This document shows, in pieces, positions 1 through 5,644 of a DNA stretch of 6,073 bases. The notes beneath the pieces are model-generated. The model saw only the letters and a list, made by a program, of their open reading frames with translations. It was not told the origin of the DNA and ran no database searches. Within the stretch, counting starts at the first letter, position 1. The number at the start of each line of letters is the position of its first letter. Made by a program: the position numbers and the translations under genes. The DNA is from Rhodobacter sp. (GTDB lineage Bacteria; Pseudomonadota; Alphaproteobacteria; Rhodobacterales; Rhodobacteraceae): assembly GCA_013824045.1 (NCBI GenBank), contig PNND01000026.1:1-6073 (forward strand), read 5' to 3'.

Positions 1-494
1 AAACCGGAGCCGCCCTGCCCAACGGCGAGGAAGGCGAGGTCTGGGTGCGCGGGCCGCAGGTGATGCTGGGCTATCTCGGCAATCCCGAGGCAACTGCGCG
101 CAGCCTGACGCCCGATGGCTGGCTCCGGACGGGTGATCTGGGCGTGGCGGATGACGAGGGATATCTGTTCATCCGCGACCGGCTGAAGGAGTTGATCAAG
201 GTCAAGGGCTTTCAGGTCGCCCCCGCCGAGGTGGAGGCGGAACTCCTGGCCCATCCGGACGTGGCCGATGCCGCCGTGATCGGCGTGGCCGATGATGAGG
301 CGGGCGAGGTGCCAGTGGCCTTTGTGGTGCCAGCACCGGGCGTTTCCTTCGACGAAAGCGCCGTGTTGGCCCATCTGCGCGGGCGGCTTGCCAGCTACAA
401 AGTGCCGCGCGTGGTGCATCTGGTAGAGGCGGTGCCGAAATCTGCCTCGGGCAAGATCCTGCGCCGGGTGTTGCGCGACCGTCTGGCGGGATAG
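1..494 (+). CDS. AMP-dependent acyl-CoA synthetase, 4-coumarate-CoA-ligase-like (3' part only)
   Basis: This is the C-terminal 163 residues of an ANL-superfamily enzyme; the gene starts upstream and the reading frame enters at base 3. These enzymes activate a carboxylic acid with ATP to an acyl-adenylate and transfer it to CoA. Visible motifs, in order: GYLGNPEAT (fragment residues 23-31), the TGDLG core (43-47) whose Asp binds the AMP ribose, and the hinge motif DRLKELIKVKGFQVAPAEVE (59-78), which opens the mobile C-terminal domain and is very typical of 4CL/firefly-luciferase-like ligases. Near the end is PKSASGKILRR, whose Lys (151) is the catalytic lysine of the adenylation step. The stop is TAG at 492-494, followed at once by a terminator hairpin. 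The acid-binding pocket is outside the window, so the substrate (aryl, medium- or long-chain acid) cannot be told. The family call is firm; the exact product is open. Confidence 0.9.
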   Translation, partial: TGAALPNGEEGEVWVRGPQVMLGYLGNPEATARSLTPDGWLRTGDLGVADDEGYLFIRDRLKELIKVKGFQVAPAEVEAELLAHPDVADAAVIGVADDEAGEVPVAFVVPAPGVSFDESAVLAHLRGRLASYKVPRVVHLVEAVPKSASGKILRRVLRDRLAG

Positions 495-496
495 AA

Positions 497-520
497 AAAG
501 GGGGCGGCGAGGCCCCCTTT
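497..520. terminator. Bidirectional intrinsic terminator between convergent genes
   Basis: A 9-bp perfect stem (497-505 with 512-520; AAAGGGGGC / GCCCCCTTT) closes a 6-base loop. It lies three bases after the stop of the acyl-CoA synthetase and 20 bases beyond the stop of the minus-strand cyclophilin. On the minus strand the stem is followed by a run of five T, and on the plus strand by TTTGGTTT. It can therefore serve both converging genes, and is probably stronger for the minus strand. Confidence 0.8.
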
Positions 521-540
521 GGTTTCGCAAGAGGCGTGCC

Positions 541-1152
541 TCATTCGGCGACGGTCACCTTCGCCATGAAATCGGGCGCATCCACAGCGCCATTGGCGGC
601 CTGATCACCCTTCTTGATGGCGTCGACCACCTCCATCCCGGAAATCACCCGGCCCACCACAGTATACTGCCCGTCCAGATGCGGGGCCGGGGCGAACATG
701 ATGAAGAACTGGCTGTTCGCGGAATTCGGGTCCATCGACCGCGCCATGCCCACGACACCGCGATCAAAGGTCATGGAGGAGAATTCCGCCGCCAGATCGG
801 GTTTGGCAGATCCGCCCATGCCCGCGCCAGAAAGATCACCCCCGGTCTTGCCGAATTCGACATCCCCGGTCTGCGCCATGAAACCGTCGATCACGCGGTG
901 GAACACCACGCCATCATAGGCACCTTCCTGCGCAAGCGCGGTGATTTGCGCGACGTGATTGGGGGCCACATCTGAGGCCATGTCGATCACGATGGTGCCG
1001 GTGGTGGACCCGGCCACCTCGATCACCAGATTCGGGCCGGGGCCGTCGGTGGTGTCCTGCGCCACGGCAGCGGATTGCGACAAGGCGTAGCCGCCGATTG
1101 CCGCAAGGCCGAGGGCGAAGAGGCCGCCTGCGATGAACCGATCACGCGACAT
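541..1152 (-). CDS. Exported cyclophilin-type peptidylprolyl cis-trans isomerase
   Basis: A 203-residue cyclophilin that catalyses cis-trans isomerisation of X-Pro bonds, here probably in the periplasm. The N-terminus has a short basic start (MSRDR), a hydrophobic stretch (about 6-24) and an AVA-QD site that would suit signal peptidase I after residue 31. A single-pass membrane anchor is the alternative. Core motifs: FHRVIDGFMAQTGD, which holds the catalytic Arg and the Phe/Gln equivalents of human CypA R55, F60 and Q63; PNSANSQFFI, with the active-site Gln and Phe; and QYTVVGRVISGM near the end. The tryptophan that gives cyclosporin sensitivity in CypA is replaced by Leu (PHLDGQ), as in many bacterial members. 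The start overlaps the last 11 bases of the upstream cyclophilin gene, so translation is probably coupled. Its substrates are unknown. Confidence 0.93.
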   Translation of the reverse strand: MSRDRFIAGGLFALGLAAIGGYALSQSAAVAQDTTDGPGPNLVIEVAGSTTGTIVIDMASDVAPNHVAQITALAQEGAYDGVVFHRVIDGFMAQTGDVEFGKTGGDLSGAGMGGSAKPDLAAEFSSMTFDRGVVGMARSMDPNSANSQFFIMFAPAPHLDGQYTVVGRVISGMEVVDAIKKGDQAANGAVDAPDFMAKVTVAE

Positions 1153-1651
1153 CGGCGGCCACCCGAACGGTGATCATGCGGTCAGGGTTGGCCGGCGGCT
1201 CACCCCGGGTGATCTTGTCGACATGCTGCATTCCCGAAATCACGCGGCCATAGACGGTGTATTGCCCGTTCAGGAAATGATTGTCGGAAAAGTTGATGAA
1301 GAACTGGCTGTTGGCCGAGTTGGGGTTGGCCGACCGTGCCGCACCCAGCGTGCCGCGATCATGCGGAAGCTTGCTGAACTCTGCCGGCAGGTCGGGATGG
1401 GCAGAACCACCCGTGCCTGCGCGGCGCAGGTTGAAGTTGTTCTCCATATTGCCATTTTCCACATCGCCCGTCTGGGCCATGAATCCGTCGATCACGCGGT
1501 GGAAGGCCACGTTGTCATAGGCCTTTTCACGGGCCAGCGCCTTCATCCGTTCGGCGTGTTTGGGCGCAACGTCGGCAAGCAGTTCGATGACCACTTCGCC
1601 ATCCTTCAGCGTCAGGATGATGGTGTTTTCGGGGTCTTTGATATCGGCCAT
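1142..1651 (-). CDS. ppiB: Cytoplasmic cyclophilin-type peptidylprolyl cis-trans isomerase
   Basis: A 169-residue single-domain cyclophilin with no signal peptide, so a cytoplasmic prolyl isomerase and folding helper. It shares with its downstream paralogue the motifs FHRVIDGFMAQTGD (catalytic Arg), PNSANSQFFI and GQYTVYGRVISGM. Between them it has an Asn/Arg-rich segment (GNMENNFNLRRAGTGGS) that is longer than in the exported copy. GAARSANPNSANSQ matches the substrate-binding loop of bacterial PpiB proteins. The start is ATG (minus strand, 1651-1649) with a perfect GGAGG nine bases upstream (1665-1661). It is the first gene of a two-gene operon with the exported cyclophilin and diverges from pgk across about 136 bases. 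The symbol is assigned by similarity to the cytoplasmic PpiB type; the family is certain, the symbol less so. Confidence 0.93.
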   Translation of the reverse strand: MADIKDPENTIILTLKDGEVVIELLADVAPKHAERMKALAREKAYDNVAFHRVIDGFMAQTGDVENGNMENNFNLRRAGTGGSAHPDLPAEFSKLPHDRGTLGAARSANPNSANSQFFINFSDNHFLNGQYTVYGRVISGMQHVDKITRGEPPANPDRMITVRVAADVA

Positions 1652-1787
1652 GGGGGGAATCCTCCGGTTTCTTTGCGCGGGAACCTAATGGCGCGGGGCG
1701 ATCAAGGAAAGGGTCAAAGGCTGCGGCATGGGTGACAGGCTGGTTGACGGGGCGCGCGAACGGGCGGAAACAGGGGCAAATCCTGTG

Positions 1788-2990
1788 ATGGAGGCGAGCT
1801 TGGGCTGGAAAACCTTGGACGACGTGGCGCTGGCGGGCAAAACCGTGCTGGTGCGGGTGGATATCAACGTGCCCATGGAGGCGGGCCAGGTGACCGATGC
1901 CACGAGGATCGAAAAGATCGTCCCCACGGTCGAGGATATCATCGCCCGTGGCGGCAAGGTCGTGCTGCTGGCGCATTTCGACCGGCCCAAGGGCAAGGTC
2001 GTCCCGGAGATGAGCCTGTCGCACGTCGCCCCTGCCCTGGAGGCGGCGCTGGGCCGCAAGGTGGTGTTTGGCGCGGATTGCGTGGGCGATGTGGCGAAAG
2101 CGGCCATCGCTGCGGCCGCACCGGGCGATGTGGTGCTGCTGGAAAACACCCGCTTTCATCCGGGCGAGGAAAAGAATGATCCTGCTCTGGCACAGGGAAT
2201 GGCGGCGCTGGGCGATATCTTCGTCAATGACGCCTTTTCCGCCGCGCACCGCGCCCACGCCTCCACTGCGGCCTTGGCCCATCTTCTGCCCGCAGCGGCT
2301 GGTCGGTTGATGGAAGCAGAGTTGCGCGCGCTTGAGGCCGCCTTGGGCAACCCGGTGCGCCCGGTCGTGGCTGTGGTCGGCGGGGCCAAGGTTTCCACCA
2401 AACTCGACCTCTTGGGAAATCTGGTGACAAAGGTCGATCATCTGGTGATCGGCGGCGGCATGGCCAATACCTTCCTAGTTGCGCAAGGCGTGGAGGTGGG
2501 CAAATCACTGGCCGAACGCGATATGGCCGATACCGCGCGCGAAATTCTGGGCAAGGCACAGGCCGCGGGCTGCACCATCCATCTGCCGGTCGATATCGTC
2601 GTTGCCCGCGAATTCAAGGCGGGTGCCGCCAGCGAAACCCTGCCCGTGGCGCAATGCCCGGCGGATGCGATGATTCTGGATGCAGGCCCGGCGACCGTGG
2701 CCGCGCTGGTGAAGGTGTTCGAGGCGTCGAAAACCCTGATCTGGAACGGCCCGCTTGGCGCCTTCGAAATCAAGCCCTTTGATGCCGCCACCAACGCCGC
2801 CGCGCAGGCAGCGGCGCGTCTGACCAAGGCAGGCAAGTTGGTCTCGGTCGCCGGGGGCGGCGATACCGTCGCGGCCCTGAATGCCGCCGATGCGGCCGAT
2901 GACTTCACCTTTATCTCCACTGCAGGCGGGGCCTTCCTCGAATGGATGGAGGGCAAGGAATTGCCCGGCGTGGCCGCGCTGGGCGCCTGA
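1788..2990 (+). CDS. pgk: Phosphoglycerate kinase
   Basis: Pgk transfers phosphate between 1,3-bisphosphoglycerate and ADP in glycolysis, and works in reverse in gluconeogenesis and the Calvin cycle; it is a cytoplasmic monomer. From ATG 1788 the protein has 400 residues, the usual length. N-domain: [10 protein letters not shown] (20-29), the TDATRI substrate segment (36-41) and HFDRPKGK (63-70). C-domain: [31 protein letters not shown], and the nucleotide loop [12 protein letters not shown] followed by [20 protein letters not shown]. The open frame reaches back to ATG 1728, but those 20 codons look non-coding. A TTG at 1800 with a better ribosome site is a serious rival start. One oddity is Asp65 (codon 1980-1982) where many Pgks have Gly in the HxGRP motif. 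Aldolase follows after 119 bases. The family is certain; the exact start is not. Confidence 0.95.
   Translation: MEASLGWKTLDDVALAGKTVLVRVDINVPMEAGQVTDATRIEKIVPTVEDIIARGGKVVLLAHFDRPKGKVVPEMSLSHVAPALEAALGRKVVFGADCVGDVAKAAIAAAAPGDVVLLENTRFHPGEEKNDPALAQGMAALGDIFVNDAFSAAHRAHASTAALAHLLPAAAGRLMEAELRALEAALGNPVRPVVAVVGGAKVSTKLDLLGNLVTKVDHLVIGGGMANTFLVAQGVEVGKSLAERDMADTAREILGKAQAAGCTIHLPVDIVVAREFKAGAASETLPVAQCPADAMILDAGPATVAALVKVFEASKTLIWNGPLGAFEIKPFDAATNAAAQAAARLTKAGKLVSVAGGGDTVAALNAADAADDFTFISTAGGAFLEWMEGKELPGVAALGA
1790..1794 (+). promoter_or_regulatory. Shine-Dalgarno site that may set a TTG start for pgk
   Basis: GGAGG lies five bases before an in-frame TTG at 1800, which would start the protein at (M)GWKTLDD, where conserved Pgk sequence begins. 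The ATG at 1788, which overlaps this site, has only a weaker AGGGG (1772-1776) eleven bases upstream. The choice between the two starts changes the protein by four residues. Confidence 0.5.
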
Positions 2991-2994
2991 AACG

Positions 2995-3034
2995 TCGGGC
3001 AACGGGAAAAGGTGCCCGAAAATCCGGTCCCGTT
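2995..3034 (+). other. Crossing inverted repeats after pgk (possible RNA pseudoknot or alternative hairpins)
   Basis: Two perfect 7-bp inverted repeats begin four bases after the pgk stop. TCGGGCA (2995-3001) pairs with TGCCCGA (3013-3019). AACGGGA (3001-3007), which lies in the loop of the first, pairs with TCCCGTT (3028-3034). The pairings cross, so the RNA could form either hairpin or an H-type pseudoknot. No T-run follows, so this is not a standard intrinsic terminator. It might protect the pgk 3' end or be chance in GC-rich sequence. Confidence 0.35.
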
Positions 3035-3047
3035 GGCGCTAACTGCA

Positions 3048-3075
3048 TTGCCGGGCGTGTTTGCCGTGGGATATG
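3048..3075 (+). promoter_or_regulatory. Weak candidate promoter for fda
   Basis: TTGCCG (3048-3053) and GATATG (3070-3075), 16 bases apart, partly resemble sigma70 -35 and -10 boxes and would start a transcript about 25-30 bases before the aldolase ATG. The match is modest, and transcription from pgk may simply read through. Confidence 0.25.
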
Positions 3076-3109
3076 TCCGCAACAGGCACGTTCCACGGGG
3101 AGAGCAGAC

Positions 3110-4003
3110 ATGACCACCGCCGCGATGACCGCAAAGATGCGTGAGGGCCGGGGATTTATCGCCGCGCTCGACCAATCCGGCGGCTCGACCCCCAAAGCCC
3201 TGCGCCAATACGGCATCGCCGAGGGCAGTTGGGCGGATGAGGCGGGGATGTTTGATCTGATGCATGCCATGCGCGCGCGCATCATGACCTCGCCCGCCTT
3301 TACCGGCGAGCGGGTGATCGGCGCGATCCTGTTCGAACAGACGATGGACCGCACGGTCGAAGGCATCCCGACCGCCCGGTTCCTGTGGGAAAAGCGCGGC
3401 GTCGTCCCCTTTCTGAAGATCGACAAGGGTTTGGAGGCCGAGGCCGACGGTGTGCAGTTGATGAAGCCCATCGGAGGGCTTGATGCGCTGCTCGCGCGGG
3501 CCGTGGCGGCGGGGATTTTCGGCACCAAGGAACGGTCGGTCGTCAATGCGGCCAATCCCAAAGGGATCGAGGCCATTGTCGCGCAGCAATTCGCGCTGGG
3601 CCAGCAGGTGATCGCGGCCGGACTGATGCCGATCCTAGAGCCGGAAGTGACCATCTCGATCCCCGACAAGCCGCAGGCCGAGGCGCTGCTGCGCGATGCC
3701 ATCCTCGCCGCGCTGGACGCGCTGCCCGGGGATCAGCAGGTGATGCTGAAGCTCAGCCTGCCAACCGTCGACAATTTCTATCTGCCGCTGGTCGACCATC
3801 CGCGCGTGCTGCGGGTGGTGGCCCTGTCGGGCGGCCATGCGCGCGATGCGGCCAACGCCATCCTTGCGCGCAACCGGGGCGTCATCGCCAGCTTCAGCCG
3901 CGCGCTGACCGAAGGGTTGACCGCGCAGCAGTCTGATGCAGAGTTCAACACAGCTTTGGGCAAGGCGATTGAGGGGATCTGGGCGGCGTCCGTGGCGGGT
4001 TGA
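3110..4003 (+). CDS. fda: Class I fructose-bisphosphate aldolase
   Basis: This enzyme reversibly cleaves fructose 1,6-bisphosphate to dihydroxyacetone phosphate and glyceraldehyde 3-phosphate by a metal-free, Schiff-base mechanism. The protein has 297 residues, matching the short bacterial class I aldolases (about 295 residues, as in Staphylococcus) rather than the 360-residue animal type. Visible: the phosphate/active-site segment ALDQSGGSTPKAL (19-31), the FLKIDKGL strand with Lys103 and Lys106 (compare IKVDKG in animal aldolases), the acidic pair in EPEV (Glu177, Glu179), and MLKLSLPT, whose Lys214 is the likely Schiff-base lysine. LSGGHARDAANAIL near the end fits the phosphate-binding loop. 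Start: ATG 3110 has GGGGAGAG six bases upstream; the open frame extends to 2942 but overlaps pgk and looks non-coding. It lies directly downstream of pgk on the same strand. The family call is strong; catalytic residue assignments are by analogy. Confidence 0.93.
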   Translation: MTTAAMTAKMREGRGFIAALDQSGGSTPKALRQYGIAEGSWADEAGMFDLMHAMRARIMTSPAFTGERVIGAILFEQTMDRTVEGIPTARFLWEKRGVVPFLKIDKGLEAEADGVQLMKPIGGLDALLARAVAAGIFGTKERSVVNAANPKGIEAIVAQQFALGQQVIAAGLMPILEPEVTISIPDKPQAEALLRDAILAALDALPGDQQVMLKLSLPTVDNFYLPLVDHPRVLRVVALSGGHARDAANAILARNRGVIASFSRALTEGLTAQQSDAEFNTALGKAIEGIWAASVAG

Positions 4004-4013
4004 CAACAGGCGC

Positions 4014-4042
4014 GTGCCACGGCCCTTCCGGGTCTGTGGCAC
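4014..4042 (+). terminator. Strong hairpin after fda, possible terminator without a good T-run
   Basis: GTGCCAC (4014-4020) pairs perfectly with GTGGCAC (4036-4042). The interior extends the stem through G-U, G-C and, past a one-base bulge (T4033), three G-C pairs (4023-4025 with 4030-4032), closing a TTCC tetraloop. It begins 11 bases after the aldolase stop, a usual terminator position. The following bases (AGATGCCCCAG) contain no T-run, so it may instead be an mRNA-stabilising end or one arm of a larger switch-like structure (see 4070-4102). Confidence 0.4.
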
Positions 4043-4069
4043 AGATGCCCCAGATTTCCGCCAGTTCCG

Positions 4070-4102
4070 GGCCACACGCCCCCTTCCCCTTGGACTGTGG
4101 CC
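4070..4102 (+). other. Second inverted repeat in the ftsB leader, cross-complementary to the first
   Basis: GGCCACA (4070-4076) pairs with TGTGGCC (4096-4102) across a pyrimidine-rich 19-base loop. GCCACA (4071-4076) can also pair with TGTGGC at 4035-4040, the 3' arm of the preceding hairpin. The four arms can thus pair 1:2, 2:3 or 3:4. The rest of the fda-ftsB gap (4004-4164) shows no coding sequence or convincing promoter; TTGGAC (4090-4095) with TTCAGT (4113-4118) is only a weak candidate. Confidence 0.35.
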
Positions 4103-4164
4103 GCGATTGTGATTCAGTCTGACCAACGCGCCCCCGTCAGAGGGGCGAAAGATGGCGAGAGCAG

Positions 4165-4467
4165 ATGAACCAGACCTCCACCCGTCCGTCCCTTGGGGCC
4201 ATGGCCTATTTTCTTTTGGCCTTCACCTTGGGCAGCTATTTCACCTTTGCCGCCGTGCAGGGCGATTACGGCGTCTTCCGTCAGGTGGAGATCGCGGCCG
4301 AGGCCGAAGGGTTGAAGATCGAACGCGACAGGCTGGCCATCGAACTGGCCGAAATGCAGAATCGCACGATGCGCCTGTCGGATGAATTTCTGGATATCGA
4401 TCTGCTGGACGAACAGGCGCGTGATGTGCTGGGCTATGCCCGCGCCGATGAGATCGTGATCCACTAA
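4165..4467 (+). CDS. ftsB: Septum formation initiator, FtsB/DivIC family
   Basis: A 100-residue bitopic membrane protein of the FtsB/DivIC family. FtsB works with FtsL and FtsQ in the divisome and helps activate septal peptidoglycan synthesis by FtsW-FtsI. The layout is typical: a short cytoplasmic tail (1-10), one transmembrane helix (about 11-31, AMAYFLLAFTLGSYFTFAAV), a GDYG turn, a periplasmic coiled coil (about 37-70, with repeated Glu/Arg/Leu heptad character), and a conserved-looking end, DLLDEQARDVLGYARADEIVI. The start at 4165 gives the usual length; a later ATG at 4201 would fall inside the membrane helix. The upstream ribosome site is modest (GCGAGAG). It lies alone between the aldolase gene and pdhA, and its transcript probably ends at the hairpin at 4532-4560. 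Small size and low conservation make the symbol family-based, but the topology and C-terminus support it well. Confidence 0.85.
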   Translation: MNQTSTRPSLGAMAYFLLAFTLGSYFTFAAVQGDYGVFRQVEIAAEAEGLKIERDRLAIELAEMQNRTMRLSDEFLDIDLLDEQARDVLGYARADEIVIH

Positions 4468-4515
4468 GCCCGGTCCCGCGCCAAACTCTCCCCCATTCCG
4501 ACCCTTTCCATTGCT

Positions 4516-4530
4516 GCATGGCAGCCATGC
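4516..4530. repeat. Perfect 15-base palindrome upstream of the pdh promoter
   Basis: GCATGGC (4516-4522) and GCCATGC (4524-4530) form a perfect inverted repeat around a single A. It lies 49 bases after the ftsB stop and 32 bases before the candidate -35 box of pdhA. A one-base spacer is too tight for an RNA hairpin to use all pairs, which fits a dimeric DNA-binding protein site better. No known regulator motif is recognised; it does not match the E. coli PdhR operator. Confidence 0.4.
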
Positions 4531-4531
4531 G

Positions 4532-4560
4532 CCGGTCCGTGATGCGGGCCGGATTTTTGC
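4532..4560 (+). terminator. Rho-independent terminator of ftsB
   Basis: CCGGTCCG (4532-4539) pairs with CGGGCCGG (4545-4552) through seven Watson-Crick pairs and one U-G, with a 5-base loop (TGATG). It is followed directly by ATTTTTGCTTT. This is the clearest intrinsic terminator on the plus strand and separates ftsB from the pdh operon. Confidence 0.8.
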
Positions 4561-4561
4561 T

Positions 4562-4591
4562 TTGACCCAATAAACCCCGATGAAGTATAGG
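4562..4591 (+). promoter_or_regulatory. Candidate sigma70-type promoter of the pdh operon
   Basis: TTGACC (4562-4567) and TATAGG (4586-4591), separated by 18 bases, match the -35 and -10 boxes well for an alphaproteobacterial housekeeping promoter. Transcription would start near 4598, leaving a leader of about 44 bases before the pdhA ATG at 4642. Its place immediately after the ftsB terminator and before pdhA supports the call. Confidence 0.6.
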
Positions 4592-4624
4592 TCGTTTAAC
4601 GTTGAACTACTTTATGGACAGCCG

Positions 4625-4633
4625 AGGGGAGGA
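4625..4633 (+). promoter_or_regulatory. Shine-Dalgarno site that fixes the pdhA start at 4642
   Basis: AGGGGAGGA ends eight bases before ATG 4642. It matters because the main part of pdhA is open in another frame, back to 4602; this strong site, together with family-like residues encoded from 4642, shows that 4642 is the true start and that the frame changes later. Confidence 0.8.
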
Positions 4634-4641
4634 TACCGCCG

Positions 4642-5630
4642 ATGGCCACGAAGAAAGCAGCCGACCGACCGAACGTGTCGAAGGAAGACCTGCTGAAATA
4701 CTACCGCGAGATGCTGCTGATCCGGCGGTTCGAGGAAAAGGCGGGCCAGTTTACGGCATGGGCCTGATCGGCGGGTTCTGCCACCTTTACATCGGGCAGG
4801 AAGCTGTCGTCGTCGGTCTAGAAGCGGCGGCCAAGGAAGGCGACAAGCGCATCACCAGCTATCGCGACCATGGCCATATGCTGGCCTGCGGGATGGACCC
4901 CAAGGGTGTGATGGCCGAACTGACCGGGCGCATCGGGGGCTATTCCAAGGGCAAGGGTGGCTCCATGCACATGTTCTCCAAGGAAAAGCACTTCTACGGC
5001 GGTCATGGCATCGTGGGCGCGCAGGTGCCGCTGGGCGCGGGGCTGGCTTTCGCCGACAAGTATCTGGGCAATGACAACGTCACCTTCACCTATTTCGGTG
5101 ACGGTGCCGCGAACCAAGGCCAGGTCTATGAGACCTACAACATGGCCGAGCTGTGGAACCTGCCGGTGATCTTTGTCATCGAAAACAACCAATATGCCAT
5201 GGGCATGAGTGTGAAGCGGTCGACCAAATCGACCACCTTCTACGGGCGCGGGATAGCCTATGGCATCCCCGGCGAACAGGTGGACGGCATGGATGTGCTG
5301 GCCGTCAAAGCCGCTGGCGAAAAGGCCGTGGCGCACTGCCGCGCGGGCAACGGCCCTTACATTCTGGAAATGATGACCTACCGCTATCGCGGCCATTCCA
5401 TGTCGGACCCGGCCAAATACCGGACCCGTGAGGAAGTGGAAAAGATGCGCAGCGAAAAGGACGCCATCGAACATGTCCGCGACCTGCTGCTGCAGGGCGG
5501 CCTTGCGTCGGATGACGATCTGAAGGCCATCGACAAAGAGATCAAGGCGACGGTCAACGAAAGTGCCGAATTCGCCAAGGAAAGCCCGGAGCCGCCGCTG
5601 GACGAGCTCTGGACGGATATCTACGCGTAA
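4642..5630 (+). CDS. pdhA: Pyruvate dehydrogenase E1 component, alpha subunit, interrupted by an apparent one-base deletion
   Basis: E1 alpha, with E1 beta, decarboxylates pyruvate using thiamine diphosphate and passes the acetyl group to a lipoyl domain of the complex. From ATG 4642 the first 36 codons read as normal E1-alpha N-terminus (SKEDLLKYYREMLLIRRFEEKAGQ). The family sequence then continues one frame over, from YGMGLIGGFCHLYIGQEA at 4752. As written, frame 1 stops at TGA 4765-4767 after 41 residues; adding one base near 4749-4752 gives 329 residues, the expected size. Downstream everything is intact: the SYRDHGH region, GGSMHMFS, the ThDP/Mg motif GDGAANQG (153-160, corrected numbering) ending in NN (182-183), and the YRYRGHSMSDPAKYR loop of E1-alpha proteins. 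It is followed after 14 bases by pdhB. The open frame back to 4602 is an artefact of the shift. Identity is very secure; whether the shift is real is not. Confidence 0.93.
4747..4754 (+). other. Site of the pdhA frame change
   Basis: The sequence reads CAG TTT AC in the start frame, while the family continues Gln-(Leu)-Tyr-Gly. One missing base explains this: CAG CTT TAC, or a TTTT run shortened to TTT. No X XXY YYZ slippery heptamer is present, so programmed -1 shifting is unlikely. A short homopolymer miscall or a true deletion are the main options. Confidence 0.85.
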
Positions 5631-5644
5631 GGGGGGAAAGACAG

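Noticed and set aside
1133..1735. Plus-strand open frame of 200 codons opposite ppiB
   Set aside because: Antisense to a clear cyclophilin gene; composition is that of a shadow frame.
1652..1787. Divergent promoters between ppiB and pgk
   Set aside because: TTGACG at 1744-1749 and a minus-strand TTGACC at 1717-1712 were seen, but neither has a good -10 at the right distance. Promoters must be near here, but I cannot place them.
1527..2441. Long minus-strand open frame (304 codons) opposite pgk and ppiB
   Set aside because: It is rich in His, Arg, Gln and Pro with no recognisable domain and lies antisense to two certain genes. Such frames are common in GC-rich DNA.
2438..3589. Minus-strand open frame of 383 codons opposite pgk and fda
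   Set aside because: It is antisense to well-supported genes, low in plausible protein features, and has no family motif.
4745..4756. Programmed -1 ribosomal frameshift in pdhA
   Set aside because: CCAGTTTACG contains no slippery heptamer, no clear stimulatory structure was seen just downstream, and no programmed shift is known for this family. A missing base is simpler.
4602..4757. N-terminal extension of pdhA from TTG 4602 or ATG 4614 in the main frame
   Set aside because: The encoded residues do not resemble E1 alpha, while the other frame from ATG 4642 does and has the strong ribosome site. The extension is a by-product of the frameshift.
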